A stretch of 64,000 bases of DNA from Roseicyclus sediminis (GTDB lineage Bacteria > Pseudomonadota > Alphaproteobacteria > Rhodobacterales > Rhodobacteraceae), in assembly GCF_025515305.1 (NCBI RefSeq), contig NZ_JAOPHT010000016.1:1-64000 (forward strand), in the 5' to 3' direction. Shown piece after piece: positions 32,263 through 40,297 of the stretch (positions within the stretch are counted from its first letter, which is position 1; each line of letters begins with the position of its first letter). The notes beneath the pieces are model-generated. The model saw only the letters and a program-made list of their open reading frames with translations, searched no databases and was not told the origin of the DNA. The position numbers were made by a program, and so were the translations under genes.

Positions 32263-33003
32263 ATGAAAATCGATCCCGATCACCCGTCCGGCCTGTCCGC
32301 TCAGATCGCCGATGCGATCCGCGACGCCATCGTGTCCGGTCGCCTGATCGTGGACGAGCGCCTGCCGTCCGAGGCCGAGCTGGCCGAGCAGTTCGACGTC
32401 TCTCGTCCCACCGTGCGCGAGGCGCTGAAGCGGCTGGCGGCGCAGTCGCTGATCCGGACGCAGAGGGGCGCGACGGGCGGGGCCTTCGTCAACCGACTGA
32501 GCTACCAGGACGCCTATCCGCAGGCGATCACCACCGCGACGCTCTTGCTGTCGATGAACGACGTCGCCTTCGAGACCGCCTGCGAGGCGCGGTTCGCCCT
32601 GGAGCGCGCCTGCGCGCCTCTCGCGGTCGAACGGCGCACGCCCGACCAGCTGGCCACGATGCGGGCCGAGATCTTCCGGCAGGGCCAGCCTGGGCTGACA
32701 GACGAGGCGTTCTGCGCCTCGGACGTCGCGTTCCACCGGGCGCTGGTCGATGCGGCCGGCAATCCCGTGCTGTCCTACGCGCTTGCGGGGGCGGTCGAGG
32801 CGATGCAGCCGCTGATGAACATGATCACCTTCACCGCCCGGTCTCGGGAACGGATCGGTGCGCTGCACACTGCGCTGGCGGACGCGGTGGAGGCCGGGGA
32901 TGCCCCCGGGGCGCTGGCCGAGCTCGACGCGATCGAGACCTATACGAAAGAGCTCGCCCGTGCCGTTCTCGATGCGCGCGCGCAGGCCCGGCAGGAGCGA
33001 TAA
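32263..33003 (+). CDS. GntR/FadR-family transcriptional regulator
   Basis: A 246-aa regulator. The N-terminal winged helix includes LPSEAELAEQFDVSRPTVRE followed by ALKRLAAQSLIRTQRGA. The C-terminal FCD effector domain has CASDVAFHRALVDAAGNPVL with its metal- or ligand-binding histidine. It is divergent from the operon carrying dmdA and acuI. In Ruegeria pomeroyi a GntR-type gene lies beside dmdA, so this may be a DMSP- or acrylate-responsive regulator of DmdR type; that is inference from position. A perfect inverted repeat directly before its ATG suggests autoregulation. Confidence 0.88.
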   Translation: MKIDPDHPSGLSAQIADAIRDAIVSGRLIVDERLPSEAELAEQFDVSRPTVREALKRLAAQSLIRTQRGATGGAFVNRLSYQDAYPQAITTATLLLSMNDVAFETACEARFALERACAPLAVERRTPDQLATMRAEIFRQGQPGLTDEAFCASDVAFHRALVDAAGNPVLSYALAGAVEAMQPLMNMITFTARSRERIGALHTALADAVEAGDAPGALAELDAIETYTKELARAVLDARAQARQER

Positions 33004-33106
33004 ATCCTCGCGGCACCGCAGCGGCGCCCCTTGCAGGAAAAGGGTGCAAACCCTAGTTTCCCGCGCAATCGGACTACAAGGATACCAACAGGGAACCCCC
33101 AGCATC

Positions 33107-34144
33107 ATGATCCATCGTTTCTCTCTCGGCACCGCGATCTCGCTCACTCTGGCCGTCCCCGCCTTCGCTCAGGACCTTCTCGTCTTCGACTACTCGGGCT
33201 TCGAAAACCCCGACTATCACCAGCCCTTCATCGACACCCATGGCAGCGGCCCGGAATTCGTCTTCTTCGGCGACGAGGACGAGGCGTTTCAGCGGCTGCT
33301 CGCGGGCTTCCGCTCGGACGTGACGCATATCTGCGCGGGCTCCGTGCCGCGCTGGCAGGAATCGGGCATCATCGAGCCCTGGGACCGGACCCGCATCGCG
33401 GCCTACGAGACGCTGAACGCCGACCTCGTGGGCCAGGACGTGCTGGCCGGATCGGCGGAGCTGTTCTTCCTGCCCACCGACTACGGCTCGACCGCGGTCG
33501 CCTACAACTCCGACGAGGTCCCGGCCGAAGACGTGGCCAGCCTCGAGATCTTCAACAACCCCGCCTATGCCGGGCGCCTGTCGATCCCCGACAACGTCGA
33601 TGACGCCTATGCGCTGGCCTACCTCGCCACGGGCGTGACCGACTGGTCCGACGTCACCGACGCGCAGTTCGAGGCGGCGACCGAATGGCTGCGCGGCATT
33701 CACCCGAACCTCCTGAACTACTGGGTCGACCCCGCCGAGATCCAGCAGCTGATGGCCTCGGGCCAGGTGCTGGCAGCCTGGGTCTGGAACGAGGTTCCGG
33801 TGGCGCTGGCCGACGAGGGCTTCCCCGTGGGCTTCCAGCGCAATACGGCCGAAGGTTCGAGCGTCTGGCTCTGCGGCTACGTGAACATGGCCGAGGGCGA
33901 AGGCTCCGAGGACCAGGCCTATGACTACGTCAACGCGATGCATGCGGAGGTCTCCGCCCGGCCGCTCCTCGACAACGGCTTCGGCACGGCGAACGACGCC
34001 GCCCTGCAGTCGCTTGGCGCGGAGGCACTGGAAGCCGCGGGCCTTGGCACGGTGACGGTGCCTGTCCTGGCGCAGCTGCCGATCTCGAACGAGCAGCGCG
34101 AGCGTCAGGCCGAAGCCTTCGAGCGGATCAAGGCGGGCTTCTGA
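33107..34144 (+). CDS. Periplasmic ABC transporter solute-binding protein (PotD-like)
   Basis: A 345-aa secreted protein with a signal peptide ending at LAVPAFAQ. The mature part (VFDYSGFENPDYHQPFID, then FLPTDYGSTAVAYNSDEVPA) matches the spermidine/putrescine-type extracellular solute-binding family. No ATPase or permease gene is beside it, and a terminator follows, so its transporter partners must be encoded elsewhere. The ligand is unknown; polyamines or related cationic compounds are the usual guess. The ATG at 33107 leaves a 103-base gap after the GntR gene. Confidence 0.87.
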   Translation: MIHRFSLGTAISLTLAVPAFAQDLLVFDYSGFENPDYHQPFIDTHGSGPEFVFFGDEDEAFQRLLAGFRSDVTHICAGSVPRWQESGIIEPWDRTRIAAYETLNADLVGQDVLAGSAELFFLPTDYGSTAVAYNSDEVPAEDVASLEIFNNPAYAGRLSIPDNVDDAYALAYLATGVTDWSDVTDAQFEAATEWLRGIHPNLLNYWVDPAEIQQLMASGQVLAAWVWNEVPVALADEGFPVGFQRNTAEGSSVWLCGYVNMAEGEGSEDQAYDYVNAMHAEVSARPLLDNGFGTANDAALQSLGAEALEAAGLGTVTVPVLAQLPISNEQRERQAEAFERIKAGF

Positions 34145-34165
34145 GCCCTCCACCACGAACGGAAC

Positions 34166-34192
34166 CGGGCGCCCCTTGCGGGCGCCCGTTTT
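34166..34192 (+). terminator. Intrinsic terminator after solute-binding protein gene
   Basis: Stem CGGGCGCC (34166-34173) with GGCGCCCG (34181-34188), seven-base loop, followed by TTTT. The 250 bases after it up to clpS show no gene. Confidence 0.8.
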
Positions 34193-34449
34193 CGTCCCGG
34201 CCCCCCTGCCCGCCTGATCGCTCGTCGCGCGCCGTAAGCGCGGCCTCGGCCCGGTCCGGACGCCGGAGGGCACGCCCGGTGCAGCCTCACCCGGACAATG
34301 CCCGGCGCCGAAGCCGCAGGGCGCCACCCCCGCATCCCCGGGGACATCGGGAAACCCGTCTGCTATAGTTGATGCCGATCGCGGTGCGTCGCGGATGCGC
34401 GCGTCCGCCGCGGCGGACCGGCCATTGGCTCCGGAGGCGAACGGCAGAC

Positions 34450-34755
34450 GTGACGGGGACAACGACACATCTCGAGCCGCGGACCCGCACCCGGACGGAG
34501 CGGCCAAAGCTCTACAAGGTCATCTTGCTCAACGACGACTTCACGCCGCGCGATTTCGTGGTGAAGGTGCTGAAGGCGGTGTTCGGCATGTCGCTCGACG
34601 AAGCCTATACCGTGATGCTGACCGCCCATCAGCGGGGCGCCTGCGTGGTCGCCGTCTACACATTCGAGATCGCCGAGACGAAATGCGCACGCGCCAACGA
34701 GATGGGCGTCTCGGCCGGCTTTCCCCTCACCTTCACCAGCGAGCGCGAGGACTAG
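34450..34755 (+). CDS. clpS: ClpS-type adaptor for the Clp protease
   Basis: A 101-aa adaptor that delivers N-degron substrates to ClpAP. PKLYKVILLNDDFTPRDFVV contains the conserved NDD pocket motif, and MLTAHQRGACVVAVYTFEIA carries the rest of the binding site. The C-terminal region differs from the classical ClpS and resembles the second paralogue (ClpS2) found in many alphaproteobacteria. The start is taken as GTG 34450, with GGAGG about 12 bases upstream; an upstream ATG at 34369 would add a basic leader with no family similarity. It lies just upstream of the ssrA promoter. Confidence 0.88.
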   Translation: MTGTTTHLEPRTRTRTERPKLYKVILLNDDFTPRDFVVKVLKAVFGMSLDEAYTVMLTAHQRGACVVAVYTFEIAETKCARANEMGVSAGFPLTFTSERED

Positions 34756-34762
34756 GCGCATC

Positions 34763-34791
34763 TTGAATCGCGCGAGCCGCGCGCGTATCTT
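34763..34791 (+). promoter_or_regulatory. Sigma-70 promoter of ssrA
   Basis: TTGAAT at 34763-34768, a 17-base spacer, and TATCTT at 34786-34791. It is positioned to start the tmRNA precursor at about 34798. Confidence 0.65.
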
Positions 34792-34797
34792 CCAGGT

Positions 34798-35140
34798 GTC
34801 CCCTCGGGGACTATGGACATAAACGCGCGTGGAATAAGCGGATCGGACCCGGGGGCGGTACCCGGCGGCTCCACCATCAGACCCCTCGTTGGGGGGAGGA
34901 CGGGGCCGAAACAGGATCGACGAACGTGTAAAGACGTGGCTTTGTCCCGGTGAGGTACCACCGTTATCGGTCCGTAAAGCATAATTGCCAACGACAATCG
35001 TGCTCCGGTTGCTCTGGCTGCGTAAGCAGTTCGAGGAATCGAAATCTAAGTCCTTGCGCCTAGCAGCGTAAGGCGGGGTTCGCAGGCACCTGGCAACAGA
35101 AGCCTGCACTTTCTCCCCCTCCAGTTTCCTCGTCCGGCCG
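34798..35140 (+). ncRNA. ssrA: Transfer-messenger RNA, permuted alphaproteobacterial form
   Basis: The two-piece tmRNA that rescues stalled ribosomes. The acceptor piece comes first and ends in CGGCTCCACCA (34868 region). The messenger piece starts GGGGCCGAAACAGGATCGACG near 34910. GGGGCCG and CGGCTCC pair as the acceptor stem. The tag codons at 34987-35022, followed by TAA at 35023, spell ANDNRAPVALAA. A long pseudoknot-rich tail follows, closed by GCAGGC/GCCTGC. The end boundaries are approximate. The precursor would be cut between the pieces during maturation. Confidence 0.95.
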
Positions 35141-35154
35141 CAAGCGATCACGGC

Positions 35155-35180
35155 AACTCACGCCTCCGTGAGTTTTTTTT
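35155..35180 (+). terminator. Intrinsic terminator of ssrA
   Basis: Perfect stem AACTCACG (35155-35162) and CGTGAGTT (35167-35174) with a four-base loop, running into eight T. Confidence 0.9.
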
Positions 35181-35247
35181 CAGCTGCAAGTGATCCAAAG
35201 CGCTTCGCGTGCCGTTTAACGTTAGACGAACGGAGCGGAGAACAGGA

Positions 35248-35616
35248 ATGCTGGGTGTACTGACCCTGGTCGATATCGTGAACATGGGTGTTGCCCTGCT
35301 GACCATCGGGCTCGGTCTTCTGGGCTGGCTCGCGCCGCGCTGGACGATGCAGCAGCTCGACATGGTCGCCGGGCCCACGCACATGGCCTATACCGAGGTA
35401 TCGGCGGTGTCGGGATGCCTCTTCGTCGGCCTCGGCCTCGGCGCGATGATCCTGAACGAACCGCTCGGATGGGTGGTGATGGGCCTTGCCTATGCCGGGG
35501 CGGCGGTCGGGCGCATCACCTCGATCTTCCGCGACAATGCCGCCTCGCGGCAAAGCTGGACCTTTTTCGGCTCGGAGGCCGCCCTCGCCGCCTGGCTGAT
35601 CCTCGCCAATACCTGA
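35248..35616 (+). CDS. Small four-helix membrane protein (DUF4345-like)
   Basis: A 122-aa protein with four hydrophobic segments: LTLVDIVNMGVALLTIGLGL, then around residues 50-70, 72-90 and 100-120. The pattern resembles the DUF4345 group of small membrane proteins; function unknown. ATG at 35248 has CGGAG-AACAGG upstream and gives a natural membrane-protein start, so it was preferred to the longer frame from 35209. It stands alone between ssrA and sspB. Confidence 0.65.
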   Translation: MLGVLTLVDIVNMGVALLTIGLGLLGWLAPRWTMQQLDMVAGPTHMAYTEVSAVSGCLFVGLGLGAMILNEPLGWVVMGLAYAGAAVGRITSIFRDNAASRQSWTFFGSEAALAAWLILANT

Positions 35617-35735
35617 CCGAGCCCTGGGTCGCCACCCCCCAAGCGGGCGGCCCGGGCGCGAGGCACCAGCCGACTTTCATATCGCCGCGAATCTTCTATG
35701 GTGAAGGCGTAGCCAAGCCGGAACAGCAGTCTTTC

Positions 35736-36227
35736 ATGTCCGACAAATCAGAGACCATCGCCTATGGCCGCCTGATGCATCACGCGATGCGCGGCCTTAT
35801 CCAGACGGTGCTGTCGGATGTGGCGCGCGACGGGTTGCCCGGCGATCACCATTTCTTCATCACCTTCGACACCCGCCACGAAGGGGTGGACCTCGCCCCA
35901 TGGCTGCAGGACCGCTACCCCGAGGAAATGACCATCGTCATCCAGCACTGGTATGACGGCCTCGAGGTCGATGATGACGGCTTCGCCATCACGCTGAATT
36001 TCGGTGACAGTCCCGAGCGCCTGCGCATTCCCTTCGACGCGATCCTCACCTTCGTCGATCCCTCGGTGGAATTCGGCCTTCGGTTCGAAACCGCGCCGGC
36101 GCCCGAGGGGCCCGGGGACGACCCGCCGAACGGCGGACGCGACGAGGATGACGGGACCGACGAGGACCGGCCGGCCCCCCGCGACGCCGAGGTGGTCAGC
36201 CTCGAAACCTTCCGCCGCAACCACTGA
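35736..36227 (+). CDS. sspB: ClpXP specificity-enhancing factor SspB (alpha type)
   Basis: A 163-aa adaptor that binds ssrA-tagged proteins and tethers them to ClpX. The folded N-terminal domain spans about residues 10-115 (FFITFDTRHEGVDLAPWLQD, then MTIVIQHWYDGLEVDDDGFA). An acidic proline-rich linker follows, and the C-terminal tail EVVSLETFRRNH is a ClpX-binding motif. It lies 0.7 kb after the tmRNA gene, so the tag and its recognition factor are encoded side by side. The ATG at 35736 removes a long leader with no similarity to relatives. Confidence 0.93.
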   Translation: MSDKSETIAYGRLMHHAMRGLIQTVLSDVARDGLPGDHHFFITFDTRHEGVDLAPWLQDRYPEEMTIVIQHWYDGLEVDDDGFAITLNFGDSPERLRIPFDAILTFVDPSVEFGLRFETAPAPEGPGDDPPNGGRDEDDGTDEDRPAPRDAEVVSLETFRRNH

Positions 36228-36290
36228 ACCGTCCCGGCACGGTCCCTTCCCGAAAACGCCGCGCCCGCGAGGCGCCGCCTGCCCCGAGAC

Positions 36291-36872
36291 ATGGCCATGG
36301 CCACTTCCGACCTCGCCCTCTTTCTCGGTCAGCTTGTGCGCCGCCCCCACCAGGTCGTCGCGCTGGCCCCTTCGTCGCGTTTCCTCTGCGCCGAGATGGT
36401 GGCCGAGATCGATCCGGGCGCCGGCCCCGTGATCGAACTGGGCGCCGGGACGGGGAATATCACGCAGGCGATACTGGGCCGTGGGGTGGCCCCTGAAAAC
36501 CTTCACTCCATCGAGATGAACCCCGATTTCTGCGACCGGCTGCGCGCCCGCTTCCCCGGCCTGAACGTCCACAAGATGAGCGCGGGCGATGTCGGCGAGC
36601 TGCCGGTGGAGAAGGCCCAGGCCGTGGTCTCGGGCCTGCCGCTTCTGTCGATGCCGGTGGCCTTGCAGCGCGACATCCTGAGCGGAAGCTTCGCCCGCCT
36701 CGCGCCCGGCGGGACTTATGTCCAGTTCACCTATGGCCCGAAGCCTCCCGTGACGCGCGCGGTCCGAGAGGAACTGGGCCTCGACTGGCGGGTGAGCGGC
36801 AAGATCTGGTGGAACCTGCCGCCCGCCCGCGTCTACCGCTTCTACCGGGCAAGCCCCGAAACGGGCGCCTGA
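36291..36872 (+). CDS. SAM-dependent methyltransferase, phospholipid N-methyltransferase-like
   Basis: A 193-aa class I methyltransferase. The SAM site is VIELGAGTGNITQAILGRGV (motif I) with SIEMNPDF as motif II, and VVSGLPLLSMP takes the place of the usual motif IV. The overall sequence resembles the small PmtA-type phosphatidylethanolamine N-methyltransferases, which share rRNA-dimethylase-like features. The substrate call is moderate because several related small methyltransferases look alike. It is followed by fumC in the same direction after 74 bases. Confidence 0.75.
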   Translation: MAMATSDLALFLGQLVRRPHQVVALAPSSRFLCAEMVAEIDPGAGPVIELGAGTGNITQAILGRGVAPENLHSIEMNPDFCDRLRARFPGLNVHKMSAGDVGELPVEKAQAVVSGLPLLSMPVALQRDILSGSFARLAPGGTYVQFTYGPKPPVTRAVREELGLDWRVSGKIWWNLPPARVYRFYRASPETGA

Positions 36873-36946
36873 GGCAACTCGTGCCGTTGCGCGGGCTGCC
36901 GCCCTCGCGCTAGACGGCATGCAACCGCATACCGGAGGGACCAGAG

Positions 36947-38338
36947 ATGACCGCCACCAGAACCGAATCCGACAGTTTCGGCCCCCTCGAGGTGCCCGCC
37001 GACAAGTACTGGGGCGCGCAGACCCAGCGCTCGATCATGAATTTCCCCATCGGCTGGGAGAAGCAGCCGGTCGCCATCGTCCGCGCCCTCGGCGTCATCA
37101 AGCGCGCCTGCGCCGAGGCCAACAAGGCCAGCGGCAAGCTGACGCCGGAGCTGGCCGACGCGATCATCGCCGCGGCGCAGGAGGTGATCGACGGCAAGCT
37201 CGATGACAACTTCCCGCTGGTGGTCTGGCAGACGGGGTCCGGCACCCAGTCGAACATGAACGCCAACGAGGTGATCGCGAACCGCGCCATCGAGATGCTG
37301 GGCGGCGAGATCGGCTCGAAGTCGCCGGTCCACCCCAACGACCATTGCAACATGGGGCAGTCCTCGAACGACACCTTCCCCACGGCCATGCACATCGCCG
37401 CCGCCGTGACGGCGCACGAAGTGCTGATCCCGGGGCTCGAAAAGCTGGCCGAGGGGCTGGAAGCAAAGGCCGAGCAGTTCCGCGACATCATCAAGATCGG
37501 GCGCACGCACACGCAGGATGCCACGCCTCTCACGCTCGGCCAGGAATTCTCGGGCTACGCCATGCAGGTCCGAAACGGGATCGCGCGGATCAAGCTCGCG
37601 CTGCCCGGCATCTACGAACTGGCGCAGGGCGGGACGGCCGTGGGCACGGGGCTGAACACCGAGATCGGCTGGGATACGACGGTGGCCGCGAACATCGCCG
37701 CCATCACCGGCCTGCCCTTCGTCACGGCGCCGAACAAGTTCGAGGCGCTCGCGGCCCATGACGCGATGGTCTTCATGTCGGGCGCGATCAAGACGGCCGC
37801 CATGGCCTGCTACAAGATCGCCAACGACATGCGCTTCCTCGGCTCGGGCCCGCGCTCGGGCCTTGGCGAGCTGATCCTGCCCGAGAACGAGCCTGGCTCC
37901 TCGATCATGCCGGGCAAGGTCAATCCGACCCAGGCCGAGGCGATGACGCAGGTCTGCGCCCATATCCTCGGCAATGACGCGGCGATCTCCTTCGCGGGGT
38001 CCCAGGGGCATTTCGAGCTGAACGTCTACAACCCGATGATGGCCTACAACCTCCTGCAATCCATGACGCTTCTGGGCAATGCCGCCGACAGCTTCACCGA
38101 GCGGATGCTGATGGGGACGGAGGCCAACGTGGAGCGGATCGGCAAGCTGATGCGCGAAAGCCTCATGCTGGTGACGGCACTGGCGCCCACCATCGGCTAC
38201 GACAACGCGACGAAGGTGGCGAAGACAGCTCACAAGAACGGGACCACGCTGAAGGAGGAGGCGATCCGCCTCGGCTTCGTCGACGAGGAGACCTTCGACC
38301 GCGTCGTGCGGCCGGAGGACATGATCGGCCCGAAGTGA
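36947..38338 (+). CDS. fumC: Fumarate hydratase class II
   Basis: A 463-aa homotetrameric TCA-cycle enzyme that interconverts fumarate and malate. The signature [17 protein letters not shown] and the [19 protein letters not shown] active-site segment are intact, as are the [20 protein letters not shown] residues. It is iron-free and oxygen-stable, unlike class I. The stop overlaps the GTG start of the DUF4169 gene by four bases. Confidence 0.97.
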   Translation: MTATRTESDSFGPLEVPADKYWGAQTQRSIMNFPIGWEKQPVAIVRALGVIKRACAEANKASGKLTPELADAIIAAAQEVIDGKLDDNFPLVVWQTGSGTQSNMNANEVIANRAIEMLGGEIGSKSPVHPNDHCNMGQSSNDTFPTAMHIAAAVTAHEVLIPGLEKLAEGLEAKAEQFRDIIKIGRTHTQDATPLTLGQEFSGYAMQVRNGIARIKLALPGIYELAQGGTAVGTGLNTEIGWDTTVAANIAAITGLPFVTAPNKFEALAAHDAMVFMSGAIKTAAMACYKIANDMRFLGSGPRSGLGELILPENEPGSSIMPGKVNPTQAEAMTQVCAHILGNDAAISFAGSQGHFELNVYNPMMAYNLLQSMTLLGNAADSFTERMLMGTEANVERIGKLMRESLMLVTALAPTIGYDNATKVAKTAHKNGTTLKEEAIRLGFVDEETFDRVVRPEDMIGPK

Positions 38339-38517
38339 GCGGCAAGGTCGTCAGCCTCTCCCGCGCGCGGAAGACCCGGGCCCGTGACGAGAAGAAGCGG
38401 AAGGCGGATGCCAATGCCGCGAAGTTCGGCCGGACGAAGGCGGAACGAGAGGCGGAGGCGGCGCGCGCGCGGCTGGAGGCCGGGAGGCTCGACGACCACC
38501 GGCGGGACGAGGAATGA
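38335..38517 (+). CDS. DUF4169 family small basic protein
   Basis: A 60-aa, highly charged, probably helical protein ([20 protein letters not shown], then [20 protein letters not shown]). It matches DUF4169, a small family that in this group regularly follows fumC. The start is GTG, overlapping the fumC stop, and the end overlaps the next gene by four bases. Function unknown; the charge suggests nucleic-acid or ribosome association. Confidence 0.85.
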   Translation: MSGKVVSLSRARKTRARDEKKRKADANAAKFGRTKAEREAEAARARLEAGRLDDHRRDEE

Positions 38518-38735
38518 GCGGGCGGCCGGGCAAACGGTCGCTCACGCTGCGCGGTCACCGCACCAGCGTCTCGCTTGAGGATGCGTTCTGGGACGAGTTC
38601 CGCCGGATCGCGGAGGATCGCGGCGTCTCGGTCAACGCGCTTGCAGCCGAGATCGACGCGGGGCGCGGCCTGAAATCCGGGCTCGCCTCGGCGATCCGGG
38701 TCTTCGTGCTGGAAGAGGTCAAGGCCGGGCGGTAA
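38514..38735 (+). CDS. Ribbon-helix-helix domain protein
   Basis: A 73-aa protein with KRSLTLRGHRTSVSLEDAFW (beta strand and first helix) and FRRIAEDRGVSVNALAAEID (second helix), the ribbon-helix-helix arrangement. Such small proteins bind DNA as dimers and often repress. It overlaps the DUF4169 gene by four bases. About 210 bases with no gene follow before the 3' end of the converging P450 gene. Confidence 0.85.
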   Translation: MSGRPGKRSLTLRGHRTSVSLEDAFWDEFRRIAEDRGVSVNALAAEIDAGRGLKSGLASAIRVFVLEEVKAGR

Positions 38736-38944
38736 CGCCGCGTTGACCACGGCATGACAGGGGTGGCCGCCACGGAGGGGCGACCGCCGCATATCCCGCC
38801 CGAGGCATTCCTGGCCCACGCGGTCCGCCCGAGGCCGATGCGCGACGGCAGGATCCTCCGACGTTCGCTTCGGGATATCGATCGGTATATCGGCCTCGCC
38901 CGTGTTCGACGGCGAAACCGCCCGGGACAGGCCGACAGCTCCGC

Positions 38945-40297
38945 TCAACGCCGCGACACGCGCAGGCGGATCCCGTCCCTGGCCCGCACCGTCAGGTAGG
39001 CAACCGGCACCGGCGCGTCGCCCGGCACGCATTCGAACCGGAACGCGCGCAGAAGCAGAGCCAGAAGCAGCGGCCCTTCCACCATCGCGAAGCCGGCCCC
39101 CGGACAGACGCGCGCCCCGGCCGAGAAGGGAATGAAAGCCTCGCGCAGGCAGGCCTTGCCGTTCTCGGTGCCCCAGCGCCCGGGATCGAAACCGTCGGGG
39201 TCGTCCCAGAGCCGGACCTGCCGGTGCAGATGCCAGGGCGAAATGACGATCTGCGCGCCTTTGGGGATGTCGCGGTCGCGGAATCGCTCCGCCTTCGTGG
39301 TCTCGCGCACCATCATCGGCACCGGGGGATAGAGCCGGAGCGCCTCGCGGAAGACGTCCCGCGCGATGCGAAGCCGGGAGATATCGCCGAAACCCGGCTC
39401 GGGCGCCAGGGCGGCGGCTTCCTCGGCGACCCGCGCCTGCCATTCGGGGTAGCGGGCGAGAAGATAGAGCGTCCAGCTCAGCGCGCTGGCGCTCGTCTCG
39501 TGGCCCGCGAGAAAGAAGATCGCGACCTGGTCGACCATCTCCCCGGCGGTGAAACCTTCGCCGGTCTCGGGGTCCCGGGCCGTCAGGATCTTCGTGGCGA
39601 GGTCGTCGGGCGCCGTTCCGGCGGCGACCTCCGCCGCCCGCGCCTCGGTCAGCGCGGTGATGAGCTCCCGGATTTCGCGTGCGGCCCTCAGCGTCTCGGC
39701 CCGGTGCCCGCGCGGCATCCATGCCGGCAGGGGCAGGAAGGCGCGCAGGTTCAGGATCGGTTGTGTCCGCTGGTAGGCGCGAAAGGCGCGGTAGACGCGG
39801 GCGGCCACCGCGTCCTCGATCGGCAGGGAGAAGAGCGTGCGGAAGATCACGTCCGCCGCCGCGTGGCTCATCGCCTCCTCGATGTCCCGCACCCCTTCGT
39901 CCAGACGCGCGACCGCCGCCTGCCCGGCGTCGAGCATCGCGGGGAAGGTTTCGCGCAGGCGCCCGCCCTCGAAGGCCGGGTCGATGATCCGCCGTTGTCG
40001 CGCCCAGGTCGCGCCGTTGGTCAGGAAAACCGAAGCGCCCAGCAGCGGACGAAGCCCCTCGCCCACGCGGTCGGACTTCGGAAAGTCCATCGGGCGAACC
40101 TTCAGAACTTCTTCTACAAGATCAGGCTGGTTCACGAGGCAGGACCGGAAGAAGGGCGTCCGGAACTCCGCCATCCATGCGCGATAGAGCCGCTCGGGCT
40201 GGGCCGAGAGGATGTCCTGCCGGAACAGGCGCATGTAGCGCCAGAGCGACACGCGGTCGGCGCGGGATGGCGGCTTGGGCGGCAGGTCGCGGCTCAC
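38945..40297 (-). CDS. Cytochrome P450
   Basis: A 450-aa heme monooxygenase. The heme-ligating cysteine is in FSAGARVCPGAGFA. The I-helix oxygen-activating motif is AGHETSAS, and the ExxR of the K helix is in VFREALRLYPPVP. No ferredoxin or reductase gene adjoins it. The substrate is unknown; hydrophobic compounds or fatty acids are usual. Its start is GTG at 40297, overlapping the stop of the upstream hydrolase gene by four bases; the longer frame reads through that gene. The two proteins are therefore probably made together. Confidence 0.92.
   Translation of the reverse strand: MSRDLPPKPPSRADRVSLWRYMRLFRQDILSAQPERLYRAWMAEFRTPFFRSCLVNQPDLVEEVLKVRPMDFPKSDRVGEGLRPLLGASVFLTNGATWARQRRIIDPAFEGGRLRETFPAMLDAGQAAVARLDEGVRDIEEAMSHAAADVIFRTLFSLPIEDAVAARVYRAFRAYQRTQPILNLRAFLPLPAWMPRGHRAETLRAAREIRELITALTEARAAEVAAGTAPDDLATKILTARDPETGEGFTAGEMVDQVAIFFLAGHETSASALSWTLYLLARYPEWQARVAEEAAALAPEPGFGDISRLRIARDVFREALRLYPPVPMMVRETTKAERFRDRDIPKGAQIVISPWHLHRQVRLWDDPDGFDPGRWGTENGKACLREAFIPFSAGARVCPGAGFAMVEGPLLLALLLRAFRFECVPGDAPVPVAYLTVRARDGIRLRVSRR

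Noticed and set aside
38754-38999. An 81-aa frame between the ribbon-helix-helix and P450 genes
   Set aside because: No ribosome site, no family resemblance, and it overlaps the P450 3' end on the other strand.
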